DNA of 40,004 nucleotides from Hyphomicrobiales bacterium (GTDB taxonomy: Bacteria > Pseudomonadota > Alphaproteobacteria > Rhizobiales > Xanthobacteraceae). Where the stretch lies: assembly GCA_017305515.1 (NCBI GenBank), contig JAFKKP010000310.1, forward strand, positions 1-40,004, given 5' to 3'. Below the pieces are notes generated by a model that saw nothing but the letters and a program-made list of their open reading frames with translations, made no database searches and was not told where the DNA came from. Positions 11,102-18,839 of this stretch are shown piece after piece; position 1 is the first letter of the stretch, and the number at the start of each line of letters is the position of its first letter. A program made the position numbers and the translations under genes.

Positions 11102-11116
11102 GTTCATGTTTTGTTC
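11102..11116. promoter_or_regulatory. Candidate LexA (SOS) box, GTTC-N7-GTTC
   Basis: GTTC ATGTTTT GTTC is an exact match to the direct-repeat LexA operator described for Alphaproteobacteria. It lies 33 bases upstream of the minus-strand 83-residue gene, the normal distance for a promoter-covering operator. On the plus strand it is about 60 bases upstream of the tRNA promoter, which makes the small gene the likelier target. Confidence 0.55.
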
Positions 11117-11176
11117 TAGTTGTCAAGGCACGGAACCGATGAGGAAAATCCGCAGTTGAACCAAGGGGCGGCGGCC

Positions 11177-11205
11177 TTGACCCTTGGGGAAGCGGCCCCT
11201 ACACA
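11177..11205 (+). promoter_or_regulatory. Promoter of tRNA-Lys
   Basis: TTGACC (11177-11182) and TACACA (11200-11205) are separated by 17 bases, and the tRNA begins 11 bases after the -10 element. It lies outside the island repeats, so island integration leaves it intact. Confidence 0.6.
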
Positions 11206-11215
11206 CCGCGCGAGT

Positions 11216-11291
11216 GAGCGCGTAGCTCAGGCGGTAGAGCACGTGACTTTTAATCATGGGGTCGAGGGTTCGAGTCCCTCCGCGCTCACCA
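11216..11291 (+). tRNA. tRNA-Lys (anticodon UUU), site of island integration
   Basis: A complete cloverleaf: acceptor GAGCGCG/CGCGCTC, D arm GCTC...GAGC, anticodon stem CGTGA/TCATG with loop CTTTTAA (anticodon TTT), T arm GAGGG-TTCGAGT-CCCTC, discriminator A and an encoded CCA. The part from the anticodon stem to the 3' end is duplicated at 24120-24168, marking the tRNA as the attachment site of the island. Confidence 0.95.
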
Positions 11292-11293
11292 TT
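11245..11293 (+). repeat. Left attachment repeat (attL), 49 bp
   Basis: Runs from GACTTTTAATC in the anticodon arm to CACCATT just past the tRNA. It is identical over 49 bases to 24120-24168. The flanking bases differ on both sides (T versus C before, G versus T after), which defines the repeat edges. Confidence 0.95.
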
Positions 11294-11682
11294 GTTTTAT
11301 AAAGCAAAATTCCATTTCTTTTAGTTTCAGCTTTTCGATGCGGTGCTCCAGGGTAACAGATGGGGTAGCAGATCTCGCAAAAAAAAATCCACTCAAACCA
11401 CGTGTGCCCGCGAGCCTCCTGAGCCGAGTAAGTCGCCCGGAGAGTTGCCGTCCAAACGCAGCCGTTACTCGACAAGGGCTTCCGTGTTCGGCGGCCCTTG
11501 CGGAATACGTTCCGATACGAGCATGCGCCGCAGGTACGTGTGTAGTGGTCTCTCGTGTCGGGCGAATGCTCAACGAAAAGGTGCATCGTGGCAGCACGGC
11601 GAATCCGATTCTATAGTCGATTCATCGTGTGTCTTATTCCGGTTACTCAGAATCGCTTTACGCAAATTGAAGGTAATCCGAA
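11294..11682. other. Non-coding left end of the island
   Basis: This 389-base stretch between the attachment repeat and the type IIL gene has no convincing gene; open frames here have odd composition and no ribosome sites. It holds a GGGTAAC-type repeat at 11351-11370 shared with the right end. The ribosome-binding region of the downstream gene (GAAGG) is at its right edge. The left part is probably the attP arm. Confidence 0.5.
11351..11370 (+). repeat. Candidate integrase arm site, left copy
   Basis: GGGTAACAGATGGGGTAGCA lies 58 bases inside the left attachment repeat. A near-identical copy in the same orientation is at 23982-24001 near the right end, with GGGTAAC and GGGGTAGCA conserved. 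Short direct repeats flanking the core on both arms are typical of arm-type binding sites of tyrosine integrases. Confidence 0.45.
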
Positions 11683-14598
11683 ATGTCTGAGACCGTAGAT
11701 CGGCTCAAGAAATTTATCTCCTACGTTGAAAAACTTTCAGGTGACGAAAAAGGCGAAGCACAAGTTTTTTGCGACCGGCTTTTCCAAGCGTTTGGCCATG
11801 ATGGTTACAAAGAGGCGGGGGCTACACTCGAATATCGGGTGAAGAAGGGCTCAGCTACAAGTTTCGCAGATTTAATGTGGAAACCGCGACTTCTTCTAGA
11901 GATGAAGAAGCGCGGGGAAAAGCTACATCTCCACTATGATCAAGCTTTCAAGTACTGGCTCAACTCAATGCCGAATCGACCACGGTACGTGGTCCTTTGC
12001 AATTTTGATGAGTTGTGGATTTACGATCTAGAACGCCAATTGAATGATCCTGTCGACAAAGTCGATGTGACCGATCTAATTGATCGATACAGTGCGCTAA
12101 ATTTTCTATTCCCACACAATCCAAAACCGCACTTTGGAAACGATAGAGAGGCTGTATCGACTAGAGCTGCAACGCAGATGGCGGAACTTTTCCGTCTGCT
12201 CACCCGGCCAGTTCGCCCCAAAAAAAAGAACGATCCGGCAATCACGCGGGAACAAGCTCAGCGCTATTTGTTACAATTGTTAATCGCGCTTTTTGCTGAA
12301 GATATCGATCTCCTTCCTAAGAATATCATTGAAGCCTTAGTTGAAGATTGCCTTCAAAAGAACATGAGTTCTTATGATCTGCTTGGCGGATTGTTCCAGC
12401 AGATGAATAATCCCAAGTCGGCAAGTCACGGGAGATACCAGGGAGTTCGATACTTTAACGGCGGCTTGTTTTCCAAAATTGAGCCGATCGAATTGACGTC
12501 ATTCGAACTGGAGCTCATCGGCGCGAACGATGGTGCTGCTCAACAGAACTGGTCAAAGGTAAATCCAACAATATTTGGAACGCTGTTCCAGAAAAGTATG
12601 GACGCCGAAGAGCAGCACAAGAGAGGGGCCCACTACACGTCAGAGGCTGACATTCAACGCATCATCGAACCTACAATCACTAGGCCGTGGTTAAATTTGT
12701 TGGAGAAAGCGGAAACTGCAAAGTCCCTGGTTAAGTTGCGCTCGGAGCTTCATCAATTTCGCGTTTTGGATCCAGCGTGCGGCAGCGGAAATTTTCTTTA
12801 TGTTGCATACCGTGAGCTCGCCCGCATTGAAGCAAAAATTCTTCTGAAAATACGTGAGGTGATGCCGGAAGAGGAATTCGCTAGCAAAATCGATACTGCT
12901 CTCGGAATCAGCCCGAAGCAATTTTTTGGCATCGAGCTCGATCCTTTTGGAGCCGAGCTTGCGAAGGTCACTCTCATGCTAGCTAAGAAACTAGCGATAG
13001 ATGAGCTAAATCAAACATTGCAGTTAGACGATGAGAGCTTTTCGCTGCACGCCGATGCGGCGCTTCCATTAGATAATCTGGATAAGAATATCAAAAATGC
13101 CGACGCGCTATTTGAGAAATGGCCGAGCGTTGATGCCATTGTTGGTAATCCACCTTATCAGAGTAAAAATAAGCTACAGAAGGAATACGGGCTCTCGTAC
13201 GTAAACAAGCTTCGTGACGCATACCCAGAAGTGTCAGGCTTTTCTGACTATTGCGTCTATTGGTTCCGTAAAGCGCACGATCATTTAATGGACGGTCAAC
13301 GCGCCGGGCTCGTTGGCACCAATACGATCCGTCAGAATTACAGCCGTGAAAGTGGGCTGGATTACATCGTTCAAAATAAGGGGACTATCACCGAAGCTGT
13401 TTCAACAATGGACTGGTCTGGGCCAGCGGTGGTCCATGTTTCAGTGGTGAATTGGATCAAGGGCCCCGAGCCTGGTCTGAAGCGTCTATACTTGCAGGAA
13501 GGAAACGACCCGGACGATGGCTGGAGTTATACAGACCTTGAGGTGATACCCTCGTCATTGTCATCGTCCCTTGACGTCACATCTGCTGTGGCGCTTTCGG
13601 CCAATTCAGCGCGCGGCGGCTGCTATCAGGGCCAAACCCACGGTCATGAGGGTTTCTTGCTGGATGCAGATAAAGCGAAGTCAGTCCTCCATAAGCATCC
13701 AGAATACTCAAAAGTGTTGTTCCCTTTTTTGATTGCCGACGACTTAATTGGCGAGATTGATGCGCGACCAACGCGATACGTTATCGATTTCCTAGGGCTG
13801 ACGCTCTTGGAAGCGCAGAAGTTTAAAGAGCTCTATAAGCGCGTTGAATCAAAGGTCTTGCCCGACAGAGAGAAGGCAGCGAAGGACGAGAAGAAGAAAA
13901 ACAAGGCCGCGTTGGCTGAAAACGCAAAGGCCAAAGTGAACCATCACCACGAAAAATTCTTCAACAACTGGTGGCAGTTGTCATGGGCTCGCGAGGACCT
14001 CCTCAGGTCGATTCAAAAGCTGCCGCGTTATATTGCTTGCGGATGTGTAACAAAGCGACCTATTTTTGATTTTGTAAGCTCCAAGATTCATCCGAATGCG
14101 GCACTACAAGTGTTCCCATATAGCGACGACTATTCATTCGGAATTCTTCAGTCGTCTCTACATTGGCGCTGGTTTGTTGAGCGATGCTCTACGCTAAAAT
14201 CTGATTTCCGATACACGTCCAATACGGTTTTCGACAGCTTTCCTTGGCCGCAGAAGCCTACTCTCGCGGCAATATCAGCTGTAGCAAAAGCGGCCGTCGA
14301 ACTCCGAGATATGCGAGCGGCGGCAAGGACGAAGCACAAGCTGTCGTTGCGCGAGCTTTATCGGACTTTAGACCTTCCCGGAGAGCAGCCGCTCAAGAAG
14401 GCGCAAGAAAAATTGGACAAGGCCGTTATGGCTGCTTACGGAATGAAAAGTGACGAAGACCCACTTCGTTTCCTGCTGGATCAAAATCACAAATTAGCGA
14501 AGTTGGAAAAGAAGAAGATTGCGATACAGGGCCCCGGGTTACCCACTATAGCTAGCTCGGAAAAGGCACTAGTTACGAAAGATTGCGTCACGCCGTAG
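11683..14598 (+). CDS. Type IIL (MmeI-like) restriction-modification enzyme
   Basis: A single 971-residue chain that should both cut and methylate DNA. The N-terminal nuclease has Asp63, Glu73 and Lys75 (SFADLMWKPRLLLEMKKRG), the exact D-x9-E-x-K spacing known from MmeI. A helical spacer follows. The gamma-class adenine methyltransferase domain has the SAM motif LDPACGSGNF (Asp363) and catalytic motif NPPY (489-492). The C-terminal part (about 620-900) holds the target-recognition domain and ends with FDSFPWPQ, as in MmeI relatives. MmeI enzymes methylate one strand only and cut about 20 bases from the site. No separate methylase is needed, which suits island cargo. The gene is AT-richer than the chromosome. 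It converges with the minus-strand module. The recognition sequence cannot be read by eye. Confidence 0.88.
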   Translation: MSETVDRLKKFISYVEKLSGDEKGEAQVFCDRLFQAFGHDGYKEAGATLEYRVKKGSATSFADLMWKPRLLLEMKKRGEKLHLHYDQAFKYWLNSMPNRPRYVVLCNFDELWIYDLERQLNDPVDKVDVTDLIDRYSALNFLFPHNPKPHFGNDREAVSTRAATQMAELFRLLTRPVRPKKKNDPAITREQAQRYLLQLLIALFAEDIDLLPKNIIEALVEDCLQKNMSSYDLLGGLFQQMNNPKSASHGRYQGVRYFNGGLFSKIEPIELTSFELELIGANDGAAQQNWSKVNPTIFGTLFQKSMDAEEQHKRGAHYTSEADIQRIIEPTITRPWLNLLEKAETAKSLVKLRSELHQFRVLDPACGSGNFLYVAYRELARIEAKILLKIREVMPEEEFASKIDTALGISPKQFFGIELDPFGAELAKVTLMLAKKLAIDELNQTLQLDDESFSLHADAALPLDNLDKNIKNADALFEKWPSVDAIVGNPPYQSKNKLQKEYGLSYVNKLRDAYPEVSGFSDYCVYWFRKAHDHLMDGQRAGLVGTNTIRQNYSRESGLDYIVQNKGTITEAVSTMDWSGPAVVHVSVVNWIKGPEPGLKRLYLQEGNDPDDGWSYTDLEVIPSSLSSSLDVTSAVALSANSARGGCYQGQTHGHEGFLLDADKAKSVLHKHPEYSKVLFPFLIADDLIGEIDARPTRYVIDFLGLTLLEAQKFKELYKRVESKVLPDREKAAKDEKKKNKAALAENAKAKVNHHHEKFFNNWWQLSWAREDLLRSIQKLPRYIACGCVTKRPIFDFVSSKIHPNAALQVFPYSDDYSFGILQSSLHWRWFVERCSTLKSDFRYTSNTVFDSFPWPQKPTLAAISAVAKAAVELRDMRAAARTKHKLSLRELYRTLDLPGEQPLKKAQEKLDKAVMAAYGMKSDEDPLRFLLDQNHKLAKLEKKKIAIQGPGLPTIASSEKALVTKDCVTP

Positions 14599-14623
14599 CG
14601 CGCTTTTTCGGCGGTGTGCGCTT

Positions 14624-15418
14624 TCATTCACGTCCTAAAGCAGCCGAGACTGCTTCTCGAGCGAGTGTACCCAAGCGTGCTCTCGGGTGGGATCGTTGAC
14701 CAAGCCAGTTCGGAATATTAGCGCCTTGCGAGGCGAAATGCTCCACATGCACTACGGTGATCTTCCCATCTGAATAGGCGACGTCATTTACTGTAGACCA
14801 TTTTCCGGGCCGAGCAGCTTCGATGGCCTTACGTGCTGCCGCCACGTAGCTCCCGCGCGCGCCGAGGCCGAACATTATGACGAGCTTAGTCCGCGAAGGT
14901 AGATTCCTGAGAAATCTCCCTGCGCAATTTTGTGAAATTCTCTGACCAAACGTTGTAGCCATAAATTCATCGATCATGCCTCCGCTACCAAGCCATTTTG
15001 CGCTTTTGGAATCTAAGCGTTCAACAGTGCAACGAATGAGCGAGCCCCACCCGAAGCGGCCATGCCGATCGGCGATGAGATGATCAACTAAGAGTTTCAA
15101 TTCATCGGGTTCTACTTGCGGCAATAGTCCGACATGCGCCAGTATTTTACCGACCTGCTTTCGTCCTTTTCGATATGGAATGTCGTCGTGCGGAACGGTG
15201 CTAAGAGCTCCAGCCTGGCTAGGGCCTTTTGAAAACCACATAACCAAGATTTCTGGCTCAATGTTACCCCAAGCGAGTGGATTGGCGGTAATTCTCCAAG
15301 TCCTATCATCGCTCTGTGTGCGTGTTACGTCGAAAATAACGTTCGCGCCGGAATGACAAAGCGTGCACGCAATTTTTCCATGTGCGGGCAGCAGCGAAGC
15401 ATTCTCAGATTTTTGCAT
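14624..15418 (-). CDS. Unknown island protein, possibly uracil-DNA-glycosylase-like
   Basis: About 264 residues from ATG 15418; a TTG at 15460 would add 14 and overlap the upstream gene. A CTLCHSG motif lies near the N-terminus. The order of segments ILVMWFSKGPSQ, DDIPYRKGRKQVGKILAHVGLL, CAGRFLRNL followed by KLVIMFGLGARGSYVAAARKAI, and VVHVEHFASQ is reminiscent of uracil-DNA glycosylase family 4/5 proteins (GEAPG motif, C-x2-FL, KVIVALG and the HPS-type end). I see no exact catalytic signature, so this is weak inference. It is the last gene of the minus-strand module after TerL and the 239-residue gene, and converges with the type IIL gene. Confidence 0.55.
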   Translation of the reverse strand: MQKSENASLLPAHGKIACTLCHSGANVIFDVTRTQSDDRTWRITANPLAWGNIEPEILVMWFSKGPSQAGALSTVPHDDIPYRKGRKQVGKILAHVGLLPQVEPDELKLLVDHLIADRHGRFGWGSLIRCTVERLDSKSAKWLGSGGMIDEFMATTFGQRISQNCAGRFLRNLPSRTKLVIMFGLGARGSYVAAARKAIEAARPGKWSTVNDVAYSDGKITVVHVEHFASQGANIPNWLGQRSHPRARLGTLAREAVSAALGRE

Positions 15419-15444
15419 CGTCGAATATTGTCCCGGCTTCAGCG

Positions 15445-16164
15445 TTAATTCACTGCGCAAAGTGCAGCTGCGGCAACGTGTTCACTTTTCTCCGCAGCTT
15501 CAATCCTACTTTGGTCAGTTAATCCGAATTGGAACTTCATCAACGCTTCTGCGCCACGCAGAACGTCAGCCATCGCGTTTTCCAGCCGATCTGCAAGATC
15601 AACCTCGGCAGGAAAGCGCGTCTTTCGCCACAATACCAAAAGCATTTCTTTTTCAGCCTGTGTAAGTCCAGTGAGGATTTGCGGAGCGTTTATCGCTGCA
15701 GCGAGAACAGCGTCCTCGCTTGAAGCAATCGCGTGTGACAAAGCCTCTTTCCGTTTGACAGCTGACATGCTTGCCAAGGTTGCGCGAATCTCAGCTGCGA
15801 CCATGGTGCCGGGAAGGTCTTTAGGCTGCGGCGGGGCCGCAATCTTTTCCATAATGGCGGATCGCTTTTTATTTGCTCGTTCGACCGCAACATCAACTTT
15901 CTTGGCCACCACTTCCCAAATCTTATAGATAGTTTCGCGAGCATTTTTTTCATTGGCGATTGGTGTGGCCATCTGGTTTGCCATGATGTTCGCTCGAACG
16001 TCGAGCATTTTTGCTGCGGCTTCGCGTCCCGCCAAGGCTGCATCTCGAATTGCTTCGATTTCAACATCTGACACCTTCAGATTTGTCGTCGCATCCCGCG
16101 CGAAGTGACGTTCGATAATGTCCTCATGCATAGAGAGGGGGATCGATTTCATTTCCTTGGTCAT
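15445..16164 (-). CDS. Unknown alpha-helical island protein downstream of terminase
   Basis: A 239-residue, mostly helical protein starting at ATG 16164 with AGGAGA eight bases upstream. It is rich in Ala, Glu and Lys, with long amphipathic stretches (DVEIEAIRDAALAGREAAAKML, ARETIYKIWEVVAKKVDVAVERANKKRS), and has no Cys-rich or membrane segment. I do not recognise a family. Its start overlaps the 3' end of TerL by about 40 bases, so the two were probably translated from one message. Because of that position it may have a packaging-related, DNA-binding or scaffold-like role; nothing in the sequence proves it. With the transposon inside TerL its expression may now be altered. Confidence 0.6.
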   Translation of the reverse strand: MTKEMKSIPLSMHEDIIERHFARDATTNLKVSDVEIEAIRDAALAGREAAAKMLDVRANIMANQMATPIANEKNARETIYKIWEVVAKKVDVAVERANKKRSAIMEKIAAPPQPKDLPGTMVAAEIRATLASMSAVKRKEALSHAIASSEDAVLAAAINAPQILTGLTQAEKEMLLVLWRKTRFPAEVDLADRLENAMADVLRGAEALMKFQFGLTDQSRIEAAEKSEHVAAAALCAVN

Positions 16165-16554
16165 CGAATTGTCTCCTGCGCCACGCGCGCTTACGGGGTT
16201 GATCAAAATTCATTTCAACGCGGCCATTGGCATCAATGGAGCCGGTCCAGATGGTTTGCTTTGGTTTTCCGGCGACGGTGCAAACGCCCATTACACAATT
16301 TGCAAGATCGTCGTGAGCTCGGGGAGCATGATCTATGACATCTCGTCCGGCCCTTCCGTGCCGGCGCTCAAGGCCGGCGATCTGGTTGATCAAGCGATCA
16401 TTATCTACGAGGCGCACAGTCCGCGAATTGAGACGTGGCAGGCTCTCAATGTAGATTTCGCTCTTGTTAAATTTCGAAAGTCGATACCGTACGCCGTGTT
16501 TCGCAAAGTGTTCGCGCGGATATTCTCCAGCGTAACGATCGCCATTAACCTCCT
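16124..16554 (-). pseudogene. Large terminase, C-terminal part (cut off by transposon)
   Basis: Reading on the minus strand from 16554 gives KEVNGDRYAGEYPREHF, then LVDNDRLINQIAGLERR and DVIDHAPRAHDDLANCV, the characteristic C-terminal nuclease end of phage large terminases. GDRYAGE and HDDLAN hold the second and third nuclease acids. It has lost its start because a 3110-bp transposon lies between it and the N-terminal part at 19673-20762. Joining the two parts through one copy of the 8-bp duplication keeps the frame and gives about 506 residues. No internal stop or frameshift is seen, so the insertion appears recent. Confidence 0.88.
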
Positions 16555-16562
16555 TAATTTTG
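16555..16562. repeat. 8-bp target-site duplication, left copy
   Basis: TAATTTTG directly left of the transposon end, repeated exactly at 19673-19680. Eight bases is the duplication length known for the IS1595 family. Confidence 0.9.
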
Positions 16563-16584
16563 GGGACTTATATACTTGACTCCC
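16563..16584 (+). repeat. Left terminal inverted repeat of the transposon
   Basis: Begins GGGACTTATATACTTGA and ends CTCCC. It matches the reverse complement of 19651-19672 at 20 of 22 positions; the mismatches are at positions 5 and 18. Confidence 0.92.
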
Positions 16585-16597
16585 TCGCCTAAAAAGG

Positions 16598-16609
16598 GTA
16601 GTTAACTAC
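16598..16609. promoter_or_regulatory. Palindrome GTAGTTAACTAC before the transposase
   Basis: A perfect 12-bp palindrome between the left inverted repeat and the transposase start, flanked by AAAAGG on the left and CCTTTT on the right, which extends the symmetry imperfectly. It lies where an operator for the transposase-methylase-nuclease operon would be. The binder could be the transposase or the methyltransferase; neither is shown. Confidence 0.4.
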
Positions 16610-16632
16610 TATACCTTTTGAGGGCGATTCTT

Positions 16633-17550
16633 ATGAGCCGTTCTACCATTTCCACTTTTCAGCTTTTCAAACTTTTCCCAGACGAGGCTGCGGCTCGGAA
16701 ATACCTTGAAGGCCGTCGCTGGCCCCAAGGGGCGATTTGCCCTCATTGTGCGGAGGCTAAGCGCATCACCCCGCGAAAGAACGGTTTCTATCGCTGCAAC
16801 GCCTGTAAGGCCGATTTTACCGTCCGCACCGGAACGATTTTTGAGCGGTCGCATATCCCGCTGCATAAGTGGCTGTATGCGATGTACCTGCTTATGACTG
16901 CACGCAAGGGCGTCTCCAGCCTTCAACTCGGCAAGGAGATCGGCATCACCCAAAAGTCAGCTTGGTTTGTCCTGCATCGCATCCGCGAGGCTTGCGGCAA
17001 CGACCTTACCGTTCTGAGCGGCATTGTGGAAATCGACGAGACCTACATTGGCGGCAAGGAAAAGAACAAGCACTCTGGAAAGAAGCTACGCGGCGGGCGC
17101 GGCGCTGTCGGAAAGATTCCAGTTGTGGGTATGCGCGAACGTGGTGGGCGCACCAAGGCAAAGCCGGTCAAGGGTACTGACTCGAAAAGCCTGCATGCGG
17201 TCGTTCACGAGCACATCGAAGGTGGCTCGACGCTGCACACTGACGAGCACGGCGGTTATCTTGGTCTAGGCGGCTCTCACTACACGCATGAGCGCATCAT
17301 CCATAGCGCAGGCGAGTACGTCCGCGACGGTGTTACCACGAACGGCATTGAAAGCGTTTGGGCAGTCTTGAAGCGCGGCCTTCACGGCACATATCACCAT
17401 GCCAGCGAAAAACATCTGGCTCGATACGTTAACGAGTTCACGTTTCGCTTGAATGATGGCGATGTGAAGCGGCACACTCTGGAACGTCTTGCGAGTCTTG
17501 TGACGGCCGCATTTGGGCCGCGCATTACCTACAAGGAACTGACGGCATGA
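16633..17550 (+). CDS. IS1595-family transposase
   Basis: A 305-residue transposase. The N-terminal zinc ribbon uses CPHC (36-39) and CNAC (55-58), followed by a helix-turn-helix region (LQLGKEIGITQKSAWFVLHRIREA). The DDE nuclease core has Asp135 in VEIDETYIGG, Asp204 in LHTDEHGGY and Glu240 in NGIESVWAVLKRG, with Lys247 seven residues later. ATG 16633 has GAGGG eight bases upstream; a TTG at 16618 would add five residues. Its TGA stop overlaps the ATG of the methyltransferase (ATGA), so the passenger genes are translationally coupled to it. It looks intact. Confidence 0.93.
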   Translation: MSRSTISTFQLFKLFPDEAAARKYLEGRRWPQGAICPHCAEAKRITPRKNGFYRCNACKADFTVRTGTIFERSHIPLHKWLYAMYLLMTARKGVSSLQLGKEIGITQKSAWFVLHRIREACGNDLTVLSGIVEIDETYIGGKEKNKHSGKKLRGGRGAVGKIPVVGMRERGGRTKAKPVKGTDSKSLHAVVHEHIEGGSTLHTDEHGGYLGLGGSHYTHERIIHSAGEYVRDGVTTNGIESVWAVLKRGLHGTYHHASEKHLARYVNEFTFRLNDGDVKRHTLERLASLVTAAFGPRITYKELTA

Positions 17551-18839
17551 GCGACGCTCTAAAGCCGCTCGACATAATCGCTGATATTGTTCTCGCCTTC
17601 CGTCCGGGCAACAAAGCGCCGCGCCCGAAAGCAGAACTGACAACCGATTTTTCGTTTTACGAATTTTTCGCGGGCGGCGGGATGGCCCGTGCTGGACTCG
17701 GTGCGCGCTGGCGCTGCCTGTTTGCAAACGATTTCGATTTCAAAAAGGCGGCGGCGTACAAGGATAATTGGGGCGAGAAAGGACTCGTCACCAAAGACGT
17801 ATCGAAGGTCACGATAGGCGAACTGCCGGGCCACGCCGATCTGGTCTGGGCGTCATTTCCTTGTCAGGATTTGTCGCTTGCTGGCATGGGCGCAGGGCTT
17901 CGCGGCGAACGATCAGGCACGTTCTGGCCTTTCTGGCAGTTGATGAAAAAGCTGAAAGCAGAGGGCCGTGGGCCGCGTGCTATCGTTTTGGAGAACGTGT
18001 GCGGCACTCTCACGTCGCATGGCGGTAAAGACTTCACAGCGATTGCTGATGCTCTCTCGGCGGAAGGTTATCGCTTTGGTGCAGTGGTAATTGATGCAGC
18101 GGATTTTGTGCCGCAGTCGCGCCCAAGGTTGTTCATCATCGCAATAGCGGAAGGCGTTTCTATTCCCGCGAATTTGCAAGGCGTTGACGCATCGCTCCTT
18201 TGGCATCCGAAGGCGCTTCAAGTCGCACATCTGCGATTGAAAGATAAATCGAAGGCGCAATGGGTCTGGTGGAAGATGCCAGCACCGCCGCGCCGTAATA
18301 GCCGCTTTGTCGATTTGATTGAAGAAAACCCGCAAAGCGTTTCATGGCACACGGCGGCCGAAACAGCGAAGCTCATAAACATGATGAGCGACGTAAACTT
18401 TGACAAAGTCACCGCTGCGAAAAAGTCCGGTCAGCTTCTCGTGGGCGCGGTCTATAAGCGCACGCGGCTAGACGACGATGATGAAAAGGTGCAGCGCGCT
18501 GAAATTCGTTTCGACGATATAGCGGGATGCCTTCGCACATCATCCGGCGGCTCAAGCCGCCAATCCATTGTCGTTATCAAGGGCGATTCCGTGCGGTCGC
18601 GTCTGTTGTCAAGCAGGGAAGCGGCTCGACTTATGGGGCTTCCCGAAGAATACAAATTGCCGAAAAGTTACAACGAGGCATACCATCTGATCGGGGACGG
18701 CCTCGTCGTTCCAGTTGTGCGGTATCTTGCAGAGCACCTGCTTGAACCGATCTTGATGGATAGTCATGGCAAAACTGCCGCCACCAAAACCGCCGTCAAT
18801 ACCGTGCGAAAGACGCCCCGCTCTAAAAGAGCAAATTGA
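17547..18839 (+). CDS. C5-cytosine DNA methyltransferase (transposon passenger)
   Basis: Methylates cytosine at carbon 5 in a specific DNA site. The 430-residue protein has motif I FYEFFAGGGMARAG (about 38-50), the catalytic Cys106 in SFPCQDLS, the VLENV motif (about 146-150), VPQSRPRLF and the C-terminal motifs REAARLMGLPEEYKLP and LIGDGLVVPVVRYLAEHLL. The target-recognition region lies between about 225 and 345. It starts inside the transposase stop codon and its end overlaps the next gene by 74 bases. The likely role is to protect host DNA from the neighbouring nuclease. It is intact and has no sign of decay. Confidence 0.92.
   Translation: MSDALKPLDIIADIVLAFRPGNKAPRPKAELTTDFSFYEFFAGGGMARAGLGARWRCLFANDFDFKKAAAYKDNWGEKGLVTKDVSKVTIGELPGHADLVWASFPCQDLSLAGMGAGLRGERSGTFWPFWQLMKKLKAEGRGPRAIVLENVCGTLTSHGGKDFTAIADALSAEGYRFGAVVIDAADFVPQSRPRLFIIAIAEGVSIPANLQGVDASLLWHPKALQVAHLRLKDKSKAQWVWWKMPAPPRRNSRFVDLIEENPQSVSWHTAAETAKLINMMSDVNFDKVTAAKKSGQLLVGAVYKRTRLDDDDEKVQRAEIRFDDIAGCLRTSSGGSSRQSIVVIKGDSVRSRLLSSREAARLMGLPEEYKLPKSYNEAYHLIGDGLVVPVVRYLAEHLLEPILMDSHGKTAATKTAVNTVRKTPRSKRAN

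Noticed and set aside
11343..11690. Plus-strand open frames of about 90-115 residues at the left end of the island
   Set aside because: Low-complexity Arg/Ser composition, no ribosome site and no recognisable domain; the region better fits the attachment arm.
16118..16579. A 153-residue plus-strand open frame left of the transposon
   Set aside because: The minus strand of the same bases reads as a terminase C-terminus with motifs GDRYAGE and HDDLAN, so the plus frame is a shadow.
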